From Bifidobacterium longum subsp. infantis ATCC 15697 = JCM 1222 = DSM 20088 (GTDB lineage Bacteria > Actinomycetota > Actinomycetes > Actinomycetales > Bifidobacteriaceae): a stretch of DNA of 64,000 bases. How positions within the stretch are numbered: the stretch's first letter is position 1; every line of letters starts with the position of its first letter. Shown here in pieces: positions 55,622-64,000 of the stretch. A program made the position numbers and the translations under genes. Under the pieces are notes generated by a model that was given only the letters and a program-made list of their open reading frames with translations, was not told the DNA's origin and searched no databases. The stretch covers positions 2,666,001 to 2,730,000 of the forward strand of contig NC_017219.1 of assembly GCF_000269965.1 (NCBI RefSeq), given 5' to 3'.

Positions 55622-56973
55622 GGGTTATAGGCCAAAATGTGTGTCCGTTTTGGCTTGTGTTCCTTTGTGGCGGTGGGCGTTCCTCCTGTTCGAGTTGTAT
55701 GGGCGGGGAACTCGAGGTCGGCCAGAATGTGTGTCCGGAATGGCCGGTCAGGCCTTGCGGCACAACGGTTGAGTGACTTTCGAGTTGGCGTGGCAGATTG
55801 GGTGGATGAACACACCTTGTTGCGCCGTGTGCGGCGAGCCGATGAAGCGGAACGGAAGGACGAGCTCGGGACGGATCAGGTGGCGGTGCCGGAACGCCGG
55901 CTGTGGGAGCTCACGCACCCAGTCGCGCGACAACAGCGCCCGTGATCTGCGGTGCGGTCTGGATTGGCTGTTCTCGAAGCAGTCGCAGGCCGAGCACCGG
56001 CTGCCGGCACGCACGCTGCGCCGCAGGTGCGAGCTCATGTGGGGCCTGTGGCCGCCCGTGCCGCTGGTGGACGAGGTGCATCATGTGGTGCATGTGGACG
56101 GCATCCACCTGCACCGCGACGCGGTGGTCCTGATCGCGGTGGCCGGCGGGCACGTGATCGGCTGGCACGTCGCCAAAAGCGAGAAAGCGGCGGCATGGCA
56201 GTGCCTGATGGCGCGCATCGCGCCACCGGACGTGCTCGTGTGCGACGGCGGGGGCGGCGTCCTCAAGGCCGCGAAGGCCATGTGGCCGGATACGAGGATC
56301 CAGCGGTGCCTGTTCCACGTGCAGGCCAACATCCTCGAGCTGACCGGCAGGCGGCCCCGTCTGGAGGCGGGCGGACGGCTGCGCCGGGTGGCCCTGTCCC
56401 TGCCCCGCGTCGGGGACGCGGGCGGCGCGGCCGAATGGCTGGTCTCCTACAACCAGTGGGAGCAGGACTTCCATTCGTTCCTCGACGAGAAGAGCGAATA
56501 CGCCGACGGCGGCGTGAACGACATGCACCAAAGGCTCGTCAAGGCACGGCGCATGATCCGCAGACGCATCCGCGAGGGCCACCTGTTCACGTTCCTCGAC
56601 GAGGGGCTCGCGTCCGTCGGCCCGGTGCCGTCCACCAACAACCTCGTCGAATCATGGAACGCGCGCCTGCGCGACATGCTGCGCCGCCACCGTGGACTGC
56701 GGCTGGTCAGACGGCTGAAGGCGATCTGCTGGTGGTGCCACCAGCACACGGCGCATCCCGAGACCGACGCGTGGCTCGCGGCCAACGCGATGACCGACGA
56801 ACGACTCGAGCGCCTCTACCGGCAGGCATGGGAGAGAAGCCCGCAAGGCCAGTACGAGACGTTCGGCATCCCCGCAAGATACGGCACCGGCATCGACTGG
56901 AACGAGTTCCACACACGGGTCGAATGGCAGTCGAACGACTAGACCACCAGACACACATTTTGGCCTATAACCC
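55622..56973 (+). mobile_element. Complete IS1249-like insertion sequence with target duplication
   Basis: Length 1352 bp. The 23-bp terminal inverted repeats (GGGTTATAGGCCAAAATGTG and three more bases) are perfect. The 8-bp direct repeat CAAATCAG flanks it at 55614-55621 and 56974-56981. Intact ends and an intact transposase indicate a recent, probably active insertion in the rsmI-tRNA-Ala gap. Confidence 0.9.
55806..56942 (+). CDS. IS256-family (IS1249-like) transposase
   Basis: A 378-residue DDE transposase. A zinc-ribbon N terminus (CCAVCGEPMKRNG and RWRCRNAGCGS) leads to the RNase-H-like core: first Asp in VVHVDGIHLHRD, second Asp in VLVCDGGGGVL, CLFHVQANI between, and the Glu in STNNLVESWNARLRDML. 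The frame opens at 55773, but MNTPCCAVCG at 55806 is the normal start of this group. The stop lies 10 bases before the right inverted repeat. No frameshift or stop is seen, so the enzyme should be functional. Confidence 0.9.
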   Translation: MNTPCCAVCGEPMKRNGRTSSGRIRWRCRNAGCGSSRTQSRDNSARDLRCGLDWLFSKQSQAEHRLPARTLRRRCELMWGLWPPVPLVDEVHHVVHVDGIHLHRDAVVLIAVAGGHVIGWHVAKSEKAAAWQCLMARIAPPDVLVCDGGGGVLKAAKAMWPDTRIQRCLFHVQANILELTGRRPRLEAGGRLRRVALSLPRVGDAGGAAEWLVSYNQWEQDFHSFLDEKSEYADGGVNDMHQRLVKARRMIRRRIREGHLFTFLDEGLASVGPVPSTNNLVESWNARLRDMLRRHRGLRLVRRLKAICWWCHQHTAHPETDAWLAANAMTDERLERLYRQAWERSPQGQYETFGIPARYGTGIDWNEFHTRVEWQSND

Positions 56974-57024
56974 CAAATCAGCCCCTCGAAACGCGAGATG
57001 GCACAATACCAACGAAGACAAATG

Positions 57025-57060
57025 AAAAGACCCTCTGCGGTGGAATGAATGCAGAGGGTC
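57025..57060 (-). terminator. Terminator of tRNA-Ala
   Basis: Arms GACCCTCTGC at 57029-57038 and its complement at 57051-57060 form a 10-bp stem. On the minus strand it is followed by TTTT at 57028-57025. It begins four bases after the tRNA 3' end. Confidence 0.88.
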
Positions 57061-57063
57061 TAG

Positions 57064-57136
57064 TGGAGCTGACGGTAGTCGAAACCGCGACCTCTTCGAT
57101 GCGAACGAAGCGCTCTACCAACTGAGCTACAGCCCC
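57064..57136 (-). tRNA. tRNA-Ala (anticodon CGC)
   Basis: The 73-base minus-strand sequence folds as a cloverleaf. The acceptor is GGGGCTG with CAGCTCC, the D arm GCTC...GAGC, the anticodon stem CTTCG/CGAAG with loop TTCGCAT (anticodon CGC, codon GCG), and the T loop TTCGACT. The discriminator is A, and CCA is not encoded. It has its own promoter and terminator. Confidence 0.96.
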
Positions 57137-57172
57137 TTGGATGTTACTTTGCTCCGCAAAGCAACTCGCAAC

Positions 57173-57201
57173 AATATAGTACGGAGTGCGGTCAAACGCA
57201 A
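57173..57201 (-). promoter_or_regulatory. Promoter of tRNA-Ala
   Basis: On the minus strand TTGCGT (57201-57196), 17 bases, then TATATT (57178-57173), 36 bases before the tRNA 5' end. Confidence 0.75.
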
Positions 57202-57298
57202 TTTGACGCCGAAGTGTCGCGCACATGTCGGCACGGTAACGTTTCGGTGCGGGCGCCCGGCCCGAGCGCCGACGCGCCGCACGCACTACGATGGTGGC

Positions 57299-58324
57299 AT
57301 GACTGGCCCGACACAACGACCGCACGACCGACCGCCGCACGACCGACCGCACGTGCGGCTGACCGACCGTCTGCCGCACATCGCCGCGTTCCCCGATGCG
57401 CTGGGCACCGGCCTGCTGCTGCACACCGACGCCCCGCTGGCGGACGGGCTTCACGACCGGCTTGGCGCGTTCGTCGACACGTATGAGCGGACGCTGTCCC
57501 GATTCAGGGACGATTCGACCGTGAGCCGGATGCGCACGGCCACGCGCGGCGGCGTCTTCGACTTTCCCGACTGGGCATCGGGCCTGTTCGACCTGTACGA
57601 CGCCCTGTACTCGGGCACCGACGGGGCCATCGACCCATGCGTGGGCGAGGATCTGATCCGACTCGGCTACGACGCCGTCTATTCGTTCACCGTCGAGCCC
57701 GACGCCCGCGGCGGGCGTCTGGGCGCCATCCACGGCCGGCCCACCTGGGGCGGCGACGTGGAGCGACATGGCACCACACTGGTCACCCGGCGTCCCGTCG
57801 CACTGGATTTCGGCGCGTGCGGCAAAGGATATCTGCTGGACCTGCTTGCGGGGATGCTGCGCGCCGACTGGAGGCGAACGCGCCAGTCGGCGCACGATGA
57901 CCGCCAATACGTCATCGACGCCGGCGGCGACATGCTCATACGCACGGTCGAGCCGATCACCATCGCCCTTGAGGACCCGTCCGACCCCGCCAACGCCGTG
58001 GGATTGGCCGAACTCAACCGGGGCGCGTTCTGCGCGAGCGCCCCCAGCCGACGCCATTGGCCCGACGCCGCCGGCCACCAGCTCCACCATCTGCTCAACG
58101 CCATCGACGGTCTGCCGGTTGACGATGTAGCCGCCACATGGGTGGCCGTCATGCCGCACGCAGCATCTTTGAGCACCGCACTGGCCGACGGACTCGCCAC
58201 TGCTCTGTTCACTACCTCGGCCGCCCAGTTACGCGCTCACTTCGATTTCGAATGCGCCATCCTCAACGCCAATCGTGCCGCCGCACAATCCCCCAATTTT
58301 CCGGGCGGCTTTTTCACGCATTAA
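57299..58324 (+). CDS. apbE: FAD:protein FMN transferase
   Basis: A 341-residue ApbE-family protein that attaches FMN covalently to target proteins. AFPDALGTGLLLHTDAP is the N-terminal strand region, YERTLSRFRDDSTVSRM the usual helix, GTDGAIDPCVGEDLIRLGYD the substrate loop, and ALDFGACGKGYLLD plus VIDAGGDMLI the FAD/Mg-binding motifs. No signal peptide or lipobox is seen, so it is predicted cytoplasmic or needs another route outward. The start is the ATG at 57299, with TACGAT exactly six bases upstream and no ribosome site, the pattern of a leaderless transcript. No flavinylated partner gene is next to it. Confidence 0.88.
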   Translation: MTGPTQRPHDRPPHDRPHVRLTDRLPHIAAFPDALGTGLLLHTDAPLADGLHDRLGAFVDTYERTLSRFRDDSTVSRMRTATRGGVFDFPDWASGLFDLYDALYSGTDGAIDPCVGEDLIRLGYDAVYSFTVEPDARGGRLGAIHGRPTWGGDVERHGTTLVTRRPVALDFGACGKGYLLDLLAGMLRADWRRTRQSAHDDRQYVIDAGGDMLIRTVEPITIALEDPSDPANAVGLAELNRGAFCASAPSRRHWPDAAGHQLHHLLNAIDGLPVDDVAATWVAVMPHAASLSTALADGLATALFTTSAAQLRAHFDFECAILNANRAAAQSPNFPGGFFTH

Positions 58325-58382
58325 TGTACGAAATCATCAGTATCACATCCAGTGGAGCATTCCCTCGGGCGGACCGATGGGT

Positions 58383-58430
58383 TGCTCCCTTCAGTCAGCT
58401 ACGCTGACAGCTCCCCTCGGAGAGGGGAGC
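58383..58430. repeat. Double-hairpin dispersed repeat
   Basis: Hairpin GTCAGC-TAC-GCTGAC (58394-58408) is followed directly by GCTCCCCTC-GGA-GAGGGGAGC (58410-58430), with TTGCTCCCTTCA in front. Elements of this form recur in gut bacterial genomes as small intergenic repeats. Between convergent apbE and the ABC gene it may also work as a terminator. Confidence 0.65.
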
Positions 58431-58475
58431 CGAGTATAGCTAATCCGCTAATCCGCTAACGCAGGAAACAATCCG

Positions 58476-60314
58476 TCAGTCAGCGAGTGCGAACTGGCTG
58501 TTGTACAGGTCGGCGTAGAAGCCGCCCGCAGCCAGCAGCTCGTCATGGGTGCCGCGTTCGATCACATCGCCGTGGGTCATGACGAGGATCATGTCGGCGT
58601 CACGGATCGTGGAGAGGCGATGGGCGATCACGAACGACGTGCGCCCCACGGTCAGCGCGTCCATGGCCTTCTGGATCAGCTCTTCAGTACGGGTATCGAC
58701 CGAGGAGGTGGCCTCGTCGAGAATCAGAATCGGCGCGTCCTGCACCATCGCGCGGGCGATGGTCAGCAGCTGCTTCTGGCCCTGGGAGAGCGACGACTTG
58801 TCATCGAGCACGGTGTCGTAGCCGTCCGGCAGCGAACGGATGAAGTGGTCAAGACCCACGGCCTTGCACGCATCCTCGATCTGCTTGTCGGTCACGCCGG
58901 GCTTGGAGTAGGCGATGTTCTCGCGCACGGTTCCGCGGAACACCCACGTATCCTGCAGCACCATGGAGAACTGGTCGTGCACATTCCAGCGCGGCACGGA
59001 CTTGGTGTCCACGCCGTCGATCGCAATCGAGCCGCCGGAGATCTCATAGAAGCGCATGAGCAGGTTGACCATGGTGGTCTTGCCGGCGCCGGTCGGGCCG
59101 ACGATGGCGACCTTCTGCCCGGCCTTGACGGAGGCGGAGAAGTCGTGGATGATCGGCTTGCCCGGCTCGTAGCCGAACTGCACGTGGCTGAATTCCACGT
59201 CGCCCTTCACGTCGCGCCCGCCCGCATGGTCCGTGCCGAGTAGGGCCTGCTTGCCGGATTCGTCCTCCATCTCCGGCTCCTCAAGGAAGCCGAACACGCG
59301 CTCGGCGGCCGCCGCGCAACGCTGCAGGTTCTGGAAGGCTTGGGCGAACTGCGCCAACGGCTGGGTGAACAGGCGGATGTACATCATGAACGCCACGATC
59401 ACGCCGAACTCGATCTGGCCGTTGAGTGCGAGCGCCGCGCCCACCACGCACACCACCACGTAGCCGAAGTTGCCCACGAAGTTCATGAGCGGCATCATCA
59501 GGCCGGAGAGGAACTGTGACTTCCAACCCGACTCGTAGAGGTCCGCGTTGTACCGTTCGAAGCGGCGGATGGAATCCGCCTCGCCGTTGTACGCCTTGAC
59601 GATGAGGTGACCGGCGTACATCTCCTCGACGTGGCCGTTGACGTCGCCCAGAGCCGTCTGCTGCCGGGCGAAGTACTTCTGGGAGGCCTTCATGATGGCC
59701 ATCATGATGATCAGGCCGATGAGGCTGGCACCGATGGCGCACAGGGTCATGATCACGTTGTTGTAGAACATCATCACCAGCGCGCCCACGAACAACGTCG
59801 CCGAGGTGATCAGCGAGCCGAGCGACTGGCCCAGCGTCTGGCCGATGGCGTCCACATCGTTGGTGATGCGGGACAGCACGTCGCCGTAGCTGACCTTGTC
59901 GAAGTATTTGAGCGGCAACCGGTTGATCTTGACCGAGATCGATTCGCGCAGCCGCTGGGCGGTGCGCTGGGTGACGTTGGCCATCATCCAGCTCTGCACA
60001 TAGCCGAGCACGGCATATCCCGCGTACAGGGCCACCAGCGTCCAGGCGATGTGGCCCACCGCGCCGAAATCGACCGAGCGCATCACCGGCCTGCCGTTGA
60101 CGATGGCGGGCAGGCCTTTGACGATCTCGTTGGTCATGTCCTTGAGCTTGTCCGGGCCGACGATCTGGCAGACGGTGCCGATCGCGCCCAGGATGAGTGC
60201 GACGATGATGACGGGAAGATAGTTGCGGCAGTAGTTCACGAGTTTGCCCATGACTTTGCCGAAATCATGGGGCTTTTCGACGGCGCGCCTGCCGCCCATT
60301 GGTCCTCTTGGCAT
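58476..60314 (-). CDS. ABC exporter half-transporter with canonical catalytic site
   Basis: A 612-residue membrane-ATPase fusion. Walker A is GPTGAGKTTM, the signature is the divergent LSQGQKQL, Walker B is ILILDEATSS with catalytic Glu and the switch is FVIAHRLST. Six helices precede it, starting about residue 30 after a basic N terminus. AAGGACTGAAC lies before the ATG. It follows the other half-transporter by 67 bases. Together they form a heterodimeric exporter under MarR control, an arrangement usual for multidrug or host-compound efflux. The substrate is unknown. Confidence 0.9.
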   Translation of the reverse strand: MPRGPMGGRRAVEKPHDFGKVMGKLVNYCRNYLPVIIVALILGAIGTVCQIVGPDKLKDMTNEIVKGLPAIVNGRPVMRSVDFGAVGHIAWTLVALYAGYAVLGYVQSWMMANVTQRTAQRLRESISVKINRLPLKYFDKVSYGDVLSRITNDVDAIGQTLGQSLGSLITSATLFVGALVMMFYNNVIMTLCAIGASLIGLIIMMAIMKASQKYFARQQTALGDVNGHVEEMYAGHLIVKAYNGEADSIRRFERYNADLYESGWKSQFLSGLMMPLMNFVGNFGYVVVCVVGAALALNGQIEFGVIVAFMMYIRLFTQPLAQFAQAFQNLQRCAAAAERVFGFLEEPEMEDESGKQALLGTDHAGGRDVKGDVEFSHVQFGYEPGKPIIHDFSASVKAGQKVAIVGPTGAGKTTMVNLLMRFYEISGGSIAIDGVDTKSVPRWNVHDQFSMVLQDTWVFRGTVRENIAYSKPGVTDKQIEDACKAVGLDHFIRSLPDGYDTVLDDKSSLSQGQKQLLTIARAMVQDAPILILDEATSSVDTRTEELIQKAMDALTVGRTSFVIAHRLSTIRDADMILVMTHGDVIERGTHDELLAAGGFYADLYNSQFALAD

Positions 60315-60381
60315 GGTGTTCAGTCCTTTTCGTTGTGCCTTGCCCCTCCGGTGAGGGGATGTCCGCGTGGGGGGGGATGCC

Positions 60382-62253
60382 TTACGCCGTAAGCTCCGAC
60401 TGGCTGAGCTGGGATTCGGCGATCTGGCGGTATACGTCGCAGTGTTCGAGCAGTTCCCGGTGCGTGCCCTGGCCCACGACCTTGCCGTCGTCGAGCACGA
60501 CGATGCGGTCGGCGTTCATGATGGTGCCGATGCGCTGGGCCACGATGAGTTTGATGGAGTCCTTGGCTTCGCGGGCGAGCGCGTCGCGCACCTCGCGGTC
60601 GGTCTTGAAGTCGAGCGCGGAGAACGAGTCGTCGAAGATCAGGATCTCCGGATGCCGGTACACCGCGCGTGCGATGGACAGTCGCTGCTTCTGGCCGCCG
60701 GACACGTTCGAGCCGCCCTGTGCGATCGCGGCGGCGTATCCGCCGTCCATGCGCGCCACGAATTCGCTGGCCTGCGCCACGTCGGCGGCGGCCTTGACGC
60801 GCTCCATCCGCTCGGCCGGCAGGCCGGCGTCCTGCGCGGCCTTGTCCGCGGCGAGCAGTGCGGTCTCGTGCTTGCGGCCGGAGGCGGTGGAGCTGTCCGT
60901 CATCTCGACCTCCGCCGGGTCGCCCGGCTGATCGCCATAGCTCACGTTGGAGGCCACGGTGCCCTTGAACAGCACGGACTGCTGCGGCACGTAGCCGATC
61001 TTGTCGCGCAGGGTCTTCAGGTCGTAGTCGCGCACGTCCACGCCGTCGACCAGCACCTGGCCTTCGCTGACGTCATAGAAGCGCGGCACGAGGTTGATCA
61101 GCGACGATTTGCCGGAGCCGGTGGAGCCGATGAACGCCACGGTCTGGCCTTGCGTGGCGGTGAAGCTGATGCCTTCGAGCATCGCTTCGCGCGAGTCCGG
61201 GTAGGTGAAGCCGACGTTGCGGAATTCCACGGTGCCGCGCTGGCCGGTCTTGGCCACGTCGGCGGCGGTCTTGGTGCCGTTGCCGACGATCGGCTCGGTG
61301 TCGAGCACTTCCATGATGCGCTGCGCCGAAACGTCGGCGCGCGGCCAGAGCACGAACACCATGCTCATGAGCAGGAAGCTCATGATGACCTGCACGGAGT
61401 AGTTGGAGAACACGACCATGTTGGAGAACACGGTGAGCTTGTCCTTGAGCCCGGCGGCGTCGATCAGGTAGGCGCCGATCCAGTAGACGGCGAGCATCAG
61501 ACCATTCAGGACGGTGTTCATCAGCGGCATCATGAACGCCATGACGCGGTTGGTGAACAGCTGGGTTTCGGTGAGGTCCTTGTTGGCCTTGGTGAACTTG
61601 GACTCCTGGTAGTCCTCGGCATTGTAGGCGCGCACCACGCGCAGGCCGGTGAGGTTTTCGCGGGCCACGAGGTTGATGTTGTCGGTCAGGGCCTGCATCG
61701 CCTTGAACTTCGGCATGACCATGGCCATCATGACGGTGATGGACACCAGCAGGACCGCCACGGCGATGCCGGTGGCGAGCGTCCATTCGAAGCCTTCGCC
61801 GGCGATCTTGCATACGGCCCATACGGCCATGATCGGCGACTTGACGATGAGCTGCAGACCCATGGTGATGAACATCTGCACCTGCGTGATGTCGTTGGTG
61901 GAGCGGGTGATGAGGCTGGCCGTGGAGAACTTGCTCATCTCGGCCGGTCCGAAGGATTCGACCTTGCGGAATTCGAGCGAGCGCAGACGCTGGGTGAACG
62001 AGGCGGCCACGCGCGCGGCTATGTAGCCGGTGATGACGGCGCACGCCACGGAGCCGAGCGAGATGAGCAGCATCTTGCCGCCCGCGATCCAGATGTCCTT
62101 CATGTCGCTGCCCGGCGTCTCGACCAAGGTGGTGATGTCTGACATGTAGTCGGGCAGTTTCAGGTCGAAGTAGACCTGCCCGACGATGGTCAGCAGGGCG
62201 ACGAGCATCTGACCGATCTCCGCTTTGGAGAGGTATTTCATGATGCGGAACAT
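60382..62253 (-). CDS. ABC exporter half-transporter with degenerate Walker B
   Basis: A 623-residue membrane-ATPase fusion. Walker A is GSTGSGKSSL, the signature is VSGGQKQR, and Walker B reads ILIFDDSFSALD with Asp for the catalytic Glu. Between Q-loop and signature there is an insertion of about 50 residues, rich in Ala, Lys and Glu, not found in its partner. With the divergent LSQGQ of the partner this again creates one active and one inactive ATP site. GGGGAAATCA precedes the ATG. A candidate MarR site lies about 115 bases upstream, just after a TAATAT box. Confidence 0.88.
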   Translation of the reverse strand: MFRIMKYLSKAEIGQMLVALLTIVGQVYFDLKLPDYMSDITTLVETPGSDMKDIWIAGGKMLLISLGSVACAVITGYIAARVAASFTQRLRSLEFRKVESFGPAEMSKFSTASLITRSTNDITQVQMFITMGLQLIVKSPIMAVWAVCKIAGEGFEWTLATGIAVAVLLVSITVMMAMVMPKFKAMQALTDNINLVARENLTGLRVVRAYNAEDYQESKFTKANKDLTETQLFTNRVMAFMMPLMNTVLNGLMLAVYWIGAYLIDAAGLKDKLTVFSNMVVFSNYSVQVIMSFLLMSMVFVLWPRADVSAQRIMEVLDTEPIVGNGTKTAADVAKTGQRGTVEFRNVGFTYPDSREAMLEGISFTATQGQTVAFIGSTGSGKSSLINLVPRFYDVSEGQVLVDGVDVRDYDLKTLRDKIGYVPQQSVLFKGTVASNVSYGDQPGDPAEVEMTDSSTASGRKHETALLAADKAAQDAGLPAERMERVKAAADVAQASEFVARMDGGYAAAIAQGGSNVSGGQKQRLSIARAVYRHPEILIFDDSFSALDFKTDREVRDALAREAKDSIKLIVAQRIGTIMNADRIVVLDDGKVVGQGTHRELLEHCDVYRQIAESQLSQSELTA

Positions 62254-62365
62254 TGATTTCCCCTTGTATTGGTGTGGTTGGCGTGAATGTGGTGTGGTGT
62301 TCGGTTGGTTGGATTAGTGGTGTTGATCGGTTTCCGTTGTCTGAATAGTTTCCACGGTTTGGTTA

Positions 62366-62378
62366 CTTACACTGTGAG
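62366..62378 (-). promoter_or_regulatory. Candidate MarR operator in front of the exporter genes
   Basis: CTTACACTGTGAG (62366-62378) is palindromic and matches the motif upstream of the marR gene at 10 of 13 positions. A -10-like TAATAT lies directly upstream on the minus strand (62384-62379), so binding would cover the transcription start. Confidence 0.55.
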
Positions 62379-62488
62379 ATATTACGCATGACTCTGGGCA
62401 TTCGCTGTGAGCCCCCGGGATTACGCTCTGCGCTCAACCGAGGGGGCAAACGAGGCCGCCCGCGCCCGGCGCGGGGCAGACGGAGCCC

Positions 62489-63019
62489 CTACCGTTCGTC
62501 GCTCCGCGCCCGTCCGTCCGGCATATGCTCGGCCACGCGCCGGTCCCGCTCGGCGAACGCCTCGCTCACCTGCTCCGCGGTCGGCCTCGGCTGGCCCGGA
62601 TGGCAGATCGACATGTATGTGGTGAATTCCGAGAGCAGTTCGACGAACGCGCGCGTGCGCCGCTCCCCCATCTGCGAGAAGATCCAGCAGATCGCCGAAC
62701 GCATCTCATCCATCATCCGGCGGGACTGCTCGCGGCCGGAATCGGTAAGGTTCACGCGGATGATGCGGCGATCCTCGGGGTCGATGTCGCGCGTGACCCA
62801 GCCTTTCTTCTCCAACGCCGACAACACCGTGGAGATGCGGCCGGAACTGGTCTGGAGCGCGGCGGCCAGCTGCGATGGCGACTGGGTTCCCTTGATGGAC
62901 AGCTCCCGGAGCACGAACTGCTCGCCGTGGGCCCCGCGGGTGAATTCCCTCTGCATCTTCGAACGGTTGCCGCATACGCTGGCATACAGTTCGCTGACCG
63001 CCTCCTGTTCGAATCCCAT
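62489..63019 (-). CDS. MarR family transcriptional regulator
   Basis: A 176-residue winged-helix regulator. FVLRELSIKGTQSPSQLAAA and TSSGRISTVLSALEKKGWV form the recognition part. DPEDRRIIRVNLTDSGREQS is the classic MarR wing with the DxRxxxxxLT pattern. Helices at both ends would form the dimer interface. It precedes the two exporter genes on the same strand and shares a 13-bp palindromic motif with the gap before them, so it probably represses both itself and the exporter. A GC-rich inverted repeat at about 62410-62450 may partly terminate its transcript. Confidence 0.9.
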   Translation of the reverse strand: MGFEQEAVSELYASVCGNRSKMQREFTRGAHGEQFVLRELSIKGTQSPSQLAAALQTSSGRISTVLSALEKKGWVTRDIDPEDRRIIRVNLTDSGREQSRRMMDEMRSAICWIFSQMGERRTRAFVELLSEFTTYMSICHPGQPRPTAEQVSEAFAERDRRVAEHMPDGRARSDER

Positions 63020-63072
63020 ACGGGCACCATCCGTTTCCGTTCATTGTGCGGCGCAGCGCCGCGGACGCCCCC

Positions 63073-63100
63073 AGAATAGCTCACACCGTAAACAATTCAA
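63073..63100 (-). promoter_or_regulatory. marR promoter with candidate operator
   Basis: On the minus strand TTGAAT (63100-63095), 16 bases, TATTCT (63078-63073). The motif TTTACGGTGTGAG (63092-63080) fills the spacer. Confidence 0.6.
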
Positions 63101-63172
63101 CACCGCAAGCCAATTATCGGCGCCGCAGGGCGGGGCGGCGCGGGGCGGTCCGCCGGCACCCGCCGGCACCCG

Positions 63173-64000
63173 TCACCGTCCGCGGCTCAGCGCGGCCTTG
63201 AGATCACGGCTGCGGTAATGCTCGCGCAGTACGGAGAACCCGCCGAACCCGATCAGCCACACCAGACCGGCGATGGCCGAACTGCGGGTGTCGTCCGCCA
63301 GGAACAGCGTCAGGTAAATGAACACGAAGAACACGATCGCCACCGTGTTGAGCACCTTCCACGCGGGCATGACGAACCCGTCCGCGATGAAATCGGCGGA
63401 ACGGCGGTACCTGCGATGCGCCAGCAGCGTCAGGATGTAGATGAACAGGAACACCGCGGAACTGGCGGACGAGAACAGCACGAACGCCCCCGAGATGCCG
63501 GGGATGGCGTTGACGATCGGCGACAGCAGTATCAGCGCCGCGGACACCAGGATGGCGCGGGCCGGCACCTTGCGGTCGGACACCTTGCCGAGCTTGTTCA
63601 GCATCGGGTTCGGCGACACCTCGGACAGCTGGTACAGGTGGCGGCCGGCGGAATACAACAGCGAATTGAGCGACGAGGACGCGGCGGTGATCACCACGAA
63701 GAACACCAGGGCGGACGCCCAGTTCAACCCGGCATACTGGAACACCATGATGAACGGGGAGGCGAAGGAGCCGTCCTCGTTCGGCTTGAACGAGGTCCAC
63801 GGCACGATGCACATGATGGCCACGAGCGCGCCCACGTAGAAGATGAGCACGCGCACGATGATCTCGTTGACGGCTTTGGGCAGCACCTCACGAGGATTCT
63901 TGGTCTCGGAGACGGTGACGCCCACGAACTCGAGCAGCTCATAGGCGAAGAACACCATCTGGAAGCTCATGAGGAAGGCCATCCAGCCGTTCGGGGCGAA
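63173..64000 (-). CDS. Amino acid permease (APC superfamily), C-terminal part, cut by window end
   Basis: About 275 codons are visible; the N terminus lies beyond 64000. ELLEFVGVTVSETKNPREVL is the helix 6 to loop signature of the amino-acid transporter (AAT) branch. At least six further hydrophobic segments follow, with ASSSLNSLLYSAGRHLYQLS after helix 8 and HRRYRRSADFIADGFVMPAW near the end. Proton-driven amino acid uptake is expected; the substrate is not evident. It is on the same strand as marR but separated by about 150 bases of GC-rich sequence, so it is probably an independent gene. Confidence 0.88.
   Translation of the reverse strand, partial: FAPNGWMAFLMSFQMVFFAYELLEFVGVTVSETKNPREVLPKAVNEIIVRVLIFYVGALVAIMCIVPWTSFKPNEDGSFASPFIMVFQYAGLNWASALVFFVVITAASSSLNSLLYSAGRHLYQLSEVSPNPMLNKLGKVSDRKVPARAILVSAALILLSPIVNAIPGISGAFVLFSSASSAVFLFIYILTLLAHRRYRRSADFIADGFVMPAWKVLNTVAIVFFVFIYLTLFLADDTRSSAIAGLVWLIGFGGFSVLREHYRSRDLKAALSRGR

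Overview
The window looks like a chromosomal segment of a Bifidobacterium, most likely of the B. longum group. The DNA is GC-rich with strong third-position GC. It carries a GH42 beta-galactosidase and GH43 locus served by a sugar ABC transporter and a LacI regulator. Other gene types typical of bifidobacteria are present: a fused two-domain oligopeptide ABC ATPase, heterodimeric ABC exporters, an IS1249-like transposase and many orphan regulators. Species assignment is inference from gene content only.

Layout. 1-5270: edge of a surface-polysaccharide region (partial UDP-sugar dehydrogenase, rmlB-like dehydratase, membrane acyltransferase, DUF4012 protein). 5612-13647: an FtsX-type permease with a highly degenerate ABC ATPase, an HD phosphohydrolase, a class II amidotransferase, the Kup potassium transporter and a TatD nuclease. 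13687-19307: a divergent amino-sugar module (HSL-type esterase, sugar-porter MFS, ROK kinase, NanE epimerase, AraC regulator) consistent with N-acetylmannosamine use. 19448-28865: an accessory stretch with a broken fic gene, an IS3-type relic, an intact fic gene with iterated operators, a heterodimeric ABC exporter and two AAA ATPase-nuclease genes. 29218-37286: a gos-like beta-galactoside/arabinoside locus (GH43, two permeases, binding protein, LacI, GH42) in which both promoters carry the same 14-bp operator just downstream of the -10 box. 37361-39002: a third ATPase-nuclease gene with a 33-bp-phased repeat array, next to a relic of an AraC gene. 39053-46797: an MFS transporter and a complete oligopeptide ABC operon. 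47104-55375: PepC peptidase with a cysteine-rich insertion, a DUF559 protein, metG, an AbiEi-like protein, an LRV-type protein and rsmI, with DnaA-box clusters in two intergenic gaps. 55474-58430: an intact IS1249-like element with 8-bp target duplication, tRNA-Ala(CGC), ApbE. 58476-63092: a second heterodimeric ABC exporter under a MarR regulator. 63173-64000: an amino-acid permease cut by the window end.

The most unusual signal is the group of three AAA+ ATPase/PD-(D/E)XK-like genes (26035-27432, 27549-28865, 37361-38731). Each has its own special DNA upstream: a near-perfect 19-bp inverted repeat, a weak 33-bp-phased array, and a striking four-copy array with an exact 33-bp period. The first gene is also bracketed by two 39-bp near-identical palindromic repeats. 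These look like small mobile or addiction-type cassettes with their own cis elements; their function is not known to me.
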